Of a DNA stretch of 11,590 nucleotides, positions 7,149-11,590 are shown piece after piece. Source of the stretch: CAZALT01 sp964485515 (GTDB lineage: Bacteria; Actinomycetota; Acidimicrobiia; Acidimicrobiales; Acidimicrobilacustridaceae); the NCBI GenBank assembly GCA_964485515.1, contig CAZALT010000110.1, positions 1-11,590 of the forward strand, in the 5' to 3' direction. Within the stretch, counting starts at the first letter, position 1; each line of letters starts with the position of its first letter. Position numbers and translations under genes: made by a program. A model generated the notes under the pieces. That model was not told the origin of the DNA and ran no database searches. It worked only from the letters and a program-made list of their open reading frames with translations.

Positions 7149-7712
7149 ATGCCCGCCCCCACCGCTGCTGAGCTCGGACCGCTCGCGCCGCTCGTCGGCA
7201 CGTGGGAGGGCGAGGACGGACTCGACATCGCGTTCCACAACGCTTCGGGCAAGGTGATCGAGACGCCGTTCCGGGAGCGCACGACGTTCATCCCGTTCGG
7301 CCCCATCGCCAACGGCGACCAGAGCCTGTTCGGGCTCGATTACCGCACCGCGGCCTGGCGCGACGACGAGGATCCGTTCCACACCGAGGTCGGGTACTGG
7401 CTGTGGGATGCCCTTGACGGCCAGGTGATGCGCTGCTTCATGGTGCCCCGAGGCTCCGGGCTGCTCGCCGGTGGACCAGCCCACGTCGACAGCCGCTCGC
7501 TCACGATGGAAGCGACGCTGGGATCGCCGGTCTACGGCATCTTGTCGAACCCGTACCTCGACCGGGTGGCCCAGACCACGCACTTCGAGGTCACGGTGAC
7601 CATCGGCGACGACGGGTGGTTCTCCTACGACCAGACGACGACGGTCTCGCTCGCCCGCTATGGCGGACCGTTGCGCCACACCGACCGGAACACGCTCCGT
7701 CGCGTCGACTGA
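7149..7712 (+). CDS. Nitrobindin-like haem-binding beta-barrel protein (DUF1794/THAP4-like)
   Basis: A 187-residue protein resembling the nitrobindin family (ten-stranded FABP-like barrel that binds haem; family members bind NO or detoxify peroxynitrite). The N-terminus LGPLAPLVGTWEGEDG (9-24) carries the diagnostic GTWEG. EVGYWLWD (80-87), VMRCFMVPRGSGLLAGG (93-109) and the C-terminal GGPLRHTDRNTLRRVD (172-187) also fit; H177 is the best candidate for the proximal haem ligand. The usual GxWxGxG motif has Asp at its last position, so haem binding should not be assumed. ATG 7149 follows AGAGGT with suitable spacing; an in-frame ATG at 7065 lacks such a site. The gene is divergent from pepE across about 200 bases, and no convincing plus-strand promoter was found there. 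Confidence 0.72.
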   Translation: MPAPTAAELGPLAPLVGTWEGEDGLDIAFHNASGKVIETPFRERTTFIPFGPIANGDQSLFGLDYRTAAWRDDEDPFHTEVGYWLWDALDGQVMRCFMVPRGSGLLAGGPAHVDSRSLTMEATLGSPVYGILSNPYLDRVAQTTHFEVTVTIGDDGWFSYDQTTTVSLARYGGPLRHTDRNTLRRVD

Positions 7713-7881
7713 TGCCGGGGTCCCGCAGGCGCGGCCCGGGTCGTCACCAACTGCGGTCCTCGCCGACCGCCCAAGGTCCTCGTGAGCTGCCCGGGTCGTC
7801 GCGAACCGCCCGGTTCGTTCCAGGGCTCCGCGAACAGGCTGGATCCGGTTCGGGGTGCCGGCGCTAAGGTGTCTCCGCCGT
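7713..7881. other. Intergenic region before tRNA-Cys
   Basis: No gene. It contains a compact perfect dyad, CGAACCG-CC-CGGTTCG (7802-7817), two direct copies of GCCCGGGTCGTC (7734-7745 and 7789-7800) and two copies of GGTCCTCG (7755 and 7775). The dyad could end the nitrobindin-like transcript or bind a regulator; there is no T-tract. Confidence 0.4.
7865..7870 (+). promoter_or_regulatory. -10 element of tRNA-Cys
   Basis: TAAGGT, with 11 bases between it and the mature tRNA 5' end. The tRNA-Val promoter has the same hexamer at exactly the same distance, which supports both. No clear -35. Confidence 0.55.
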
Positions 7882-7956
7882 GGTGGCGTGGCCGAGTGGC
7901 TTAGGCAGCGGCCTGCAAAGCCGTTTACCCCGGTTCGAATCCGGGCGTCACCTCCA
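7882..7956 (+). tRNA. tRNA-Cys(GCA)
   Basis: A complete cloverleaf. The acceptor stem GGTGGCG (7882-7888) pairs with CGTCACC (7946-7952), with one G-U. The anticodon stem GCGGC/GCCGT encloses the loop CTGCAAA, giving anticodon GCA (Cys). The T arm is CCCGG-TTCGAAT-CCGGG. The discriminator base is U (T7953), as expected for tRNA-Cys, and CCA (7954-7956) is encoded in the DNA. Confidence 0.95.
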
Positions 7957-7960
7957 GCTA

Positions 7961-7993
7961 GAAGCCCCCGATCGCTCCTCGATCGGGGGCTTC
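7961..7993 (+). terminator. Strong GC-rich hairpin after tRNA-Cys
   Basis: A perfect 14-bp inverted repeat: GAAGCCCCCGATCG (7961-7974), loop CTCCT (7975-7979), then its complement (7980-7993). It starts four bases after the encoded CCA. The following GGTCGTTCT is only weakly T-rich, but the stem is very stable and the position fits an intrinsic terminator. The next tRNA has its own promoter downstream, consistent with separate transcripts. Confidence 0.8.
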
Positions 7994-8051
7994 GGTCGTT
8001 CTGGCGGCCGTGCTCGCGGTTCGGACTGGCCCGGGTGCAGGTGGGTCCGGC

Positions 8052-8057
8052 TAAGGT
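8052..8057 (+). promoter_or_regulatory. -10 element of tRNA-Val
   Basis: TAAGGT in the context CCGGCTAAGGTG, with 11 bases between it and the tRNA 5' end, the same hexamer and spacing as for tRNA-Cys. No clear -35. Confidence 0.55.
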
Positions 8058-8068
8058 GACCGCTCCCG

Positions 8069-8145
8069 GGGCGATTAGCTCAGTTGGTTAGAGCACCTGC
8101 ATGACGCGCAGGGGGTCGGGGGTTCGAATCCCTCATCGCCCACCA
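8069..8145 (+). tRNA. tRNA-Val(GAC)
   Basis: A complete 77-nt cloverleaf. The acceptor stem GGGCGAT (8069-8075) pairs perfectly with ATCGCCC (8135-8141). The D arm contains AGCTCAGTTGGTTAGAGC. The anticodon stem CCTGC/GCAGG encloses ATGACGC, giving anticodon GAC (Val). The T arm contains GGTTCGAATCC. CCA is encoded at 8143-8145. Confidence 0.95.
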
Positions 8146-8195
8146 CGGGTCGTTCGCACATGCGGCGTCTCGACGTGCGATGTCATCGTGACCCG
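8146..8195. terminator. Possible nested hairpin between tRNA-Val and the convergent DUF2505 gene
   Basis: CGGGTC (8146-8151) pairs with GACCCG (8190-8195), and inside it CGCAC with GTGCG forms a second short stem. It lies directly after the tRNA and before the 3' end of the convergent gene, so it could serve both. There is no T-tract and the inner loop is large. Confidence 0.3.
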
Positions 8196-8197
8196 GT

Positions 8198-8692
8198 TCA
8201 GGCGGTCAGCTCGAGCCAGTGGTCGCCGGCGGCGAACTCCTGGGCGAGCTGGCGCTCGGTGATGCCCTTGGCGAAGTCGGCCAGCTTGCCGCCCACGAGC
8301 GGTACCTTGACCTCGACGTGGACGGTGACCTCGTAGCGGGTCTGCTCACCGGCGGGGATCAGCGCGGTCTCGGCGCTGATGTCGATGGGGGCGCCCTCGG
8401 TCTCGACGAGCTGCTTGCCCCGGTAGGACCCGTCGTCGGCCTTGGCCCAGTCGTCGGTCGTCGTCACCGTGTTGGTGGGCTTCAAGAACCGCTTGGCGAA
8501 CCCGGGGAGGTCGATGTCGACGACGCGCCGGACCTTCATGTGGAGCCCGGCGTCGGAGGTGTCGACCGCGAGGACCTCGATGGAGCGGTGGCCCATCGAC
8601 TCGAACTTCGTCGTGTGGCTGTCGGGGTCGGCGAACATGTCCCACACGGCGTCGATGGGTGCGTCGAACACGTGGTCATCTCGGAAGTCCAT
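8198..8692 (-). CDS. DUF2505 protein of the SRPBCC fold
   Basis: A 164-residue protein matching the DUF2505 pattern of actinobacterial SRPBCC (START-like) proteins. The N-terminus FRDDHVFDAPIDAVWDMFAD (3-22) is the usual first strand plus helix. The middle has alternating strands (KVRRVVDIDLPGF about 53-65, then TNTVTTTDDW about 73-82). The C-terminal helix LADFAKGITERQLAQEF (about 138-154) closes the ligand cavity. Such domains bind hydrophobic ligands, but no substrate is known for this family. The ATG at 8692 has no Shine-Dalgarno; a minus-strand AATACT ends six bases upstream, suggesting a leaderless mRNA as at 2852. The small winged-helix gene lies 51 bases upstream on the same strand. 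Confidence 0.8.
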   Translation of the reverse strand: MDFRDDHVFDAPIDAVWDMFADPDSHTTKFESMGHRSIEVLAVDTSDAGLHMKVRRVVDIDLPGFAKRFLKPTNTVTTTDDWAKADDGSYRGKQLVETEGAPIDISAETALIPAGEQTRYEVTVHVEVKVPLVGGKLADFAKGITERQLAQEFAAGDHWLELTA

Positions 8693-8698
8693 CCGAGG

Positions 8699-8704
8699 AG
8701 TATT
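8699..8704 (-). promoter_or_regulatory. -10-like element for the DUF2505 gene, probable leaderless mRNA
   Basis: Minus-strand AATACT ends six bases before the ATG, the same spacing as TAGAGT before the oxidoreductase gene at 2864. It matches TANNNT at the second and last positions but not the first. No -35 was identified. Confidence 0.4.
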
Positions 8705-8743
8705 GCCGTCGGCGCCCCGTGGGAGAAGGGACGGCTCGAACGG

Positions 8744-8989
8744 TCAGCCGTCGTGGAGCTGGGTGTGGCCCTTCGACGTGATGCTGAAGGTGCCGTTCGG
8801 CTTCTTGGAGAAGCCCTTCCGCTCGGTGTTCTCGACGACGAAGCCCTTGTTGACGAGACTTCGCACCGCGGCGGTGGTGAGTCCCTCCTTGAGCTCGGCG
8901 AGGCGGGCGCAGTCGACGACGTCGATCGGTCCTTTGTCCTCGATGATGCCGAGGACGGTGGTCTCGTTGGGGGTCAAGGTCACCTTCAC
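8744..8989 (-). CDS. Small winged-helix domain protein
   Basis: An 81-residue protein starting MKVTLTPNETTVLGIIEDKG. The order helix (6-18), helix-turn-helix (about 22-48, with DCARLAELKEGLTTAAVRSLVNKGF), then a basic wing (VVENTERKGFSKKPNGTFSIT, about 51-71) and a TSKGH tail is typical of a minimal MarR/ArsR-like winged helix. It may bind DNA, but no named family was recognised. The GTG at 8989 was chosen because the conserved-looking part begins there. The frame stays open upstream to 9313, but that part is Arg/Pro-rich shadow that crosses the start of the divergent gene at 9156. There is no clear Shine-Dalgarno, so the start is uncertain. It could regulate its own divergent intergenic region; this is inference. 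Confidence 0.6.
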   Translation of the reverse strand: MKVTLTPNETTVLGIIEDKGPIDVVDCARLAELKEGLTTAAVRSLVNKGFVVENTERKGFSKKPNGTFSITSKGHTQLHDG

Positions 8990-9102
8990 TGCATCGACGG
9001 CAACGCCGTGACGGTGAAGGACAATCCTTGTGGCATGCGCCACTGCGGGGCCAAGGACGTGGGCGTGGTCGTCGATGCCCGCCTCCGCGGGTCCTGCCAC
9101 CC

Positions 9103-9108
9103 TACGAT
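9103..9108 (+). promoter_or_regulatory. Candidate -10 for the membrane protein gene
   Basis: TACGAT fits TANNNT and would place the transcript start about 40 bases before the ATG at 9156, leaving room for the good ribosome binding site GGAGG at 9144-9148. No clear -35. Confidence 0.35.
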
Positions 9109-9155
9109 CGGCGGGTCCCGCGTCTCTCTGGGCCCACGAGAACGGAGGTCTGTGC

Positions 9156-10054
9156 ATGTCCGACGATGCCGATGAGCACGAAGAAGCCGAAGTAGTCGAA
9201 GGCGCCGACGACCTGCGGGGCGCGCCGGCGAGCCCCGGTGACGCCGGCACGGCGACCAGGGGTGCCCCGCCGCGAAGGCGGATCTTCGATCGGGGTCTCG
9301 TGTGGCTGGGCATCGTCGTCGTCCTGGTGGTCGTCGCCCTCGGGGTGTCCTACGTTGCCGAGGAGGAGCCGCAGGCGCCCGCCGACCTGGCGGCCGCCGC
9401 GCCGGCACCCACCGACATCCGGGCCTTCTGCACCGCGGCTCGGGCCATGTCCGAGGCCCCGCTCGACACGGTGGACATGGGGGAGAGCGCCGACCAGTTC
9501 CGGGTCTACCTCGGCCTTCTCGCCGCGTTGCGGGGTGAGGCCCCGTCGCCGGTCGCCGTCAGGATCGAACACGTCGAAGACTCGTTGGCGTCGGTGATCG
9601 TGGTCATGGAGTCACCGGAGGGCCAGGGCAATGACGCCATCGGCCAGGTGACCGCGGCCCTCGATGCGCAAGCGGTGGAGACGGCCGAGGACGACGCTTT
9701 CGTCTCCGAGTACATCGCCATCCACTGCGGGTTCACGCCGGCCCAAGCCCGCGCCGATGCGGCGGCGAGCACCTCGACGGTCCCTGGCGCCGACGTCATG
9801 CCCGTCCCGAACGACGGGGCGACAACGGGGGATCCGGCCGACCCGACCGCCGACCCGACCGCCGACCCGACGGTGGTGCCGACGACGTCGANNNNNNNNN
9901 NNNNNNNNNNNNNNNNNNNNNNNNNNNNNNNNNNNNNNNNNNNNNNNNNNNNNNNNNNNNNNNNNNNNNNNNNNNNNNNNNNNNNNNNNNNGCCGACCCG
10001 ACCGCCGACCCGACCGCCGACCCGACGGTGGTGCCGACGACGTCGAACGGGTGA
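9156..10054 (+). CDS. Single-pass membrane protein with Pro/Thr/Asp-rich repeat tail (interrupted by gap)
   Basis: No family recognised. The start ATG has GGAGG seven bases upstream. Residues 1-35 are acidic and probably cytoplasmic; PRRRIFDR (39-46) is a positive-inside flank; residues 48-67 (WLGIVVVLVVVALGV core) form one membrane helix. The outer domain (about 85-200) has two cysteines, C92 and C191, which may form a disulfide. From about 226 the chain is a low-complexity tail of ADPT repeats ending TVVPTTS. A 100-N gap follows at 9892-9991. Beyond it the same 55 bases recur and, in the frame that continues the repeat, end in SNG and TGA 10052-10054. Removing the gap and one 55-nt copy restores one frame with a total of 247 residues. 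As printed, the frame shifts across the gap, so the true tail length is unknown. Confidence 0.7.
9837..9891 (+). repeat. 55-nt repeat, left copy
   Basis: Identical base for base to 9992-10046. It encodes ADPTADPTADPTVVPTTS and contains three phased ADP(T) units of 12 bases. It abuts the gap directly. Confidence 0.95.
9892..9991. other. Scaffold gap of exactly 100 N
   Basis: A run of exactly 100 N is a placeholder of unknown size. The flanks are the same 55 bases, so the real distance may be zero, negative (overlap) or several repeat units. Confidence 0.98.
9992..10046 (+). repeat. 55-nt repeat, right copy
   Basis: Identical to 9837-9891 and starts on the first base after the gap. Eight bases after it (ACGGGTGA) comes the stop that ends the membrane protein in the repeat-consistent frame. 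Confidence 0.95.
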
Positions 10055-10097
10055 GACGACCATCGGCATCGGAGTCGCCCTCCGACGGGTACCCGAG

Positions 10098-10127
10098 GTG
10101 ACAGGTCCGTCAGTCACATGGTCTACT
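10098..10127 (+). promoter_or_regulatory. Candidate promoter for the acyl-CoA dehydrogenase genes
   Basis: GTGACA (10098-10103) resembles a -35 and TCTACT (10122-10127) a -10, with an 18-base spacer. The predicted start near 10134 lies about ten bases before the KstR-like palindrome, so a repressor bound there could block early elongation. The match to the consensus is moderate. Confidence 0.35.
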
Positions 10128-10143
10128 AGGCGTCATCGAGAAC

Positions 10144-10157
10144 TAGAACGTGTTCTC
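10144..10157. promoter_or_regulatory. KstR-like operator
   Basis: TAGAACGTGTTCTC matches the published KstR palindrome TNNAACNNGTTNNA at every fixed base except the last (C for A). The wider sequence also gives GAGAAC (10138-10143) paired with GTTCTC (10152-10157). KstR is the TetR-type repressor of cholesterol and related lipid genes in mycobacteria and rhodococci. The site lies about 90 bases before a FadE17/FadE26-like gene, the type of gene KstR controls, which strengthens the call. No regulator gene is in the window. Confidence 0.65.
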
Positions 10158-10247
10158 GTCGGGGGTCGGCATGTGGTGCCGTCGCCGGACGGGTACGGGA
10201 GACGCCGTGCGGGGGACCGGCACGGCTGGCCGACAACCGGAGGATCG

Positions 10248-11426
10248 ATGTACATCGGATTCACGCCCGAGCAGGACGCGCTGCGCCAGGAGCTGCGGGC
10301 CTACTACGACGAGATGCTCACCCCGGAGCTCCAGGCCGAGGTGGCCCGCAGCGAGGGCATCGGGCCGGTGTGCCGCCAGCTCGTGAAGCAGATGGCCGAG
10401 GACAAGTGGCTCGGCATCGGCTGGCCCACCGAGTACGGCGGTCAGGGCCGCACGCCCATCGAGCAGTTCATCTTCTTCGACGAGTCGATGCGCGCCGGCG
10501 CCCCGGTGCCGATGCTCACCATCAACTCGGTGGCCCCGACGATCATGGAGTTCGGCTCCCCGGAGCAGAAGGCCTTCTACCTCCCCAAGATCCTCGCCGG
10601 CGAGATCCTGTTCTGCATCGGCTACACCGAGCCCGACGCCGGCACCGACCTGGGTTCGCTCAAGACCCGTGCCGTGCGCGACGGCGACGAGTACGTCATC
10701 AACGGCCAGAAGATCTTCACCAGCCTCGCCGGCGATGCCGACTACTGCTGGTTGGCCGTGCGCACCGACCCCGAGACCACGAACCACAAGGGCATCTCGA
10801 TCATCATCGTCCCGACCGACACTCCCGGCTTCAAGGTCACGCCCATCGAGAACATGGGCAAGCTCAACACCAACCTCACCTACTACGAGGACGTCCGGGT
10901 CCCGGTGGCCAACCTGGTCGGCGAGGAGAACCGGGGCTGGCACCTCATCACCAACCAGCTCAACCACGAGCGGGTCACGTTGTGCAGCTCGGGCATCATC
11001 GAGCGACAGCTCGGCGACGTCACCGACTGGGCGAAGCAGACCGAGCTGGCCGACGGTCGCCGCGTCATCGACCAGCAGTGGGTGCCGCTGTCGCTCGCCC
11101 GGGTCCACGCCAACCTCGAGTTCCTGCGCCTCATCAACTTCGAGGTGGCCTGGGCGGCCGAGCAGGGTCAGTCGCTCGACCCAGCCGCGGCGTCGTCGGT
11201 CAAGGTGTTCGGCACCGAGTTCTACCTCGAGTCGCTCCGGCTCCTGCAGGAGGTGGTCGGGTCGGGGGCCAACATCCGGGCCGACCAGCCCGGCACGGTC
11301 CTGCTCGACCGCCTCGGGTCCCTCATGCGGGGTCTGCACATCCTCACCTTCGGCGGCGGCACCAACGAGCTGCAGCGCGACCTCATCGCGCTGTTCGGCC
11401 TCAACATGCCGCCCTCGCCGCGCTGA
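10248..11426 (+). CDS. Acyl-CoA dehydrogenase, FadE17/FadE26-like
   Basis: A 392-residue flavoprotein subunit that introduces a trans-2 double bond into acyl-CoA. The best resemblance is to mycobacterial FadE17/FadE26, which pair with a second FadE to form a heteromeric enzyme acting on steroid side-chain CoA esters. Landmarks are the N-terminal helix FTPEQDALRQELRAYY (5-20), GWPTEYGGQG (58-67), the substrate/flavin signature IGYTEPDAGTDLGS (124-137), VINGQKIFTS (150-159), LNHERV (238-243, with E241 a candidate catalytic base by position, not proven) and FGGGTNELQRDLIALFGL (368-385) near the C-terminus. ATG 10248 has GGAGG four bases upstream. The frame open upstream through the gap is an artefact. 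A second acyl-CoA dehydrogenase gene follows after 112 bases. Steroid substrate is inferred; long- or branched-chain acyl-CoA is equally possible. Confidence 0.88.
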   Translation: MYIGFTPEQDALRQELRAYYDEMLTPELQAEVARSEGIGPVCRQLVKQMAEDKWLGIGWPTEYGGQGRTPIEQFIFFDESMRAGAPVPMLTINSVAPTIMEFGSPEQKAFYLPKILAGEILFCIGYTEPDAGTDLGSLKTRAVRDGDEYVINGQKIFTSLAGDADYCWLAVRTDPETTNHKGISIIIVPTDTPGFKVTPIENMGKLNTNLTYYEDVRVPVANLVGEENRGWHLITNQLNHERVTLCSSGIIERQLGDVTDWAKQTELADGRRVIDQQWVPLSLARVHANLEFLRLINFEVAWAAEQGQSLDPAAASSVKVFGTEFYLESLRLLQEVVGSGANIRADQPGTVLLDRLGSLMRGLHILTFGGGTNELQRDLIALFGLNMPPSPR

Positions 11427-11538
11427 TCGACAGCCCCGCTGCGCTCGGCCCGCCATTCGGTGCGGGCGCAGCTGCCCCGCCACCTCACGAACGCACCGAA
11501 GACGCCTCAGACCAGCCTGAGAGAAGGAACGAGCACCG
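11427..11538. other. Spacer between the two dehydrogenase genes with an inverted repeat
   Basis: Perfect 9-bp arms TTCGGTGCG (11456-11464) and CGCACCGAA (11492-11500) flank a 27-base spacer. There is no T-tract. It may be a partial terminator or an RNA stability element that sets the ratio of the two subunits. AGAAGGA near 11522 is the ribosome binding site of the next gene. Confidence 0.45.
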
Positions 11539-11590
11539 ATGGATTTCGCCCTCACCGACGAGCAGCAGGCCGTGGTCGACCTCGCCGACC
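11539..11590 (+). CDS. Second acyl-CoA dehydrogenase subunit (5' end only)
   Basis: Starts at ATG 11539 after an AGAAGGA Shine-Dalgarno about ten bases upstream and runs off the window. The 17 visible residues, MDFALTDEQQAVVDLAD, are a typical acyl-CoA dehydrogenase N-terminal helix. Its place after a FadE17/FadE26-like gene fits the partner subunit of a heteromeric FadE complex. Nothing else can be judged from so short a piece. Confidence 0.75.
   Translation, partial: MDFALTDEQQAVVDLAD

Noticed and set aside
8219..9175. 318-residue plus-strand open frame over the DUF2505 and winged-helix genes.
   Set aside because: Val/Gly/Asp-rich antisense shadow; both minus-strand genes are better supported.
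9892..9991. A hidden gene or element in the N run.
   Set aside because: No sequence is present, and the identical flanks suggest little or no unique DNA is missing.
10055..10247. Fusion of the membrane protein to the acyl-CoA dehydrogenase (798-residue frame from 9030).
   Set aside because: The frame is only continuous because 100 N were inserted; past the gap it reads the repeat out of frame. The dehydrogenase has its own ribosome binding site and start at 10248.
10143..11555. 470-residue minus-strand open frame over the acyl-CoA dehydrogenase.
   Set aside because: Shadow frame without domains, opposite a clear acyl-CoA dehydrogenase.

Overview
The window is high-GC, gene-dense actinobacterial DNA. 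The best guess is an uncultivated or environmental member of the Acidimicrobiia (Ilumatobacter-like). The reasons are an F420-type luciferase-like oxidoreductase, a DUF2505 protein, a FadE17/FadE26-like acyl-CoA dehydrogenase behind a KstR-like operator, and S-layer homology domains, which are uncommon in most actinobacteria but, as I recall, occur in Acidimicrobiia. This placement is inference; no phylogenetic marker was compared. A 100-N scaffold gap shows that the sequence is a draft or metagenome assembly.

Layout, left to right. (1) 1-2744, plus strand: the repeat-rich 3' end of an upstream gene (possibly hisE) overlaps the GTG start of hisG (97-939) as GTGA. Eight bases after hisG comes a secreted PQQ-type sugar dehydrogenase with three C-terminal SLH repeats (948-2744). 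(2) 2864-3733, plus: a putative F420-dependent oxidoreductase with a promoter that predicts a leaderless mRNA. (3) 3769-6947, minus, read right to left: pepE (aspartyl dipeptidase, complete Ser-Asp-His triad), then a DUF1611/DgcN-like P-loop protein, then a fold-III PLP racemase of the alanine/ornithine racemase type. The last two genes overlap as ATGA. Together they look like a D-amino-acid or peptide catabolic module. (4) 7149-7712, plus: a nitrobindin-like haem-binding beta-barrel protein. (5) 7882-8145: tRNA-Cys(GCA), a strong hairpin, then tRNA-Val(GAC), both with encoded CCA and near-identical TAAGGT promoter elements. (6) 8198-8989, minus: a DUF2505/SRPBCC protein and a small winged-helix protein. 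(7) 9156-10054, plus: a single-pass membrane protein with a Pro/Thr/Asp-rich repeat tail, broken by the N gap. (8) 10248 to the end, plus: two adjacent acyl-CoA dehydrogenase genes (the second truncated by the window edge), probably subunits of a heteromeric FadE enzyme, preceded by a KstR-like palindrome.

The strongest leads are the pepE/DUF1611/racemase cluster, the KstR-like site in front of the FadE pair, the SLH-anchored dehydrogenase coupled to hisG, and the exact 55-nt duplication flanking the N gap, which looks like an assembler artefact over a tandem repeat. No mobile element, CRISPR array, phage gene or defence system was seen.
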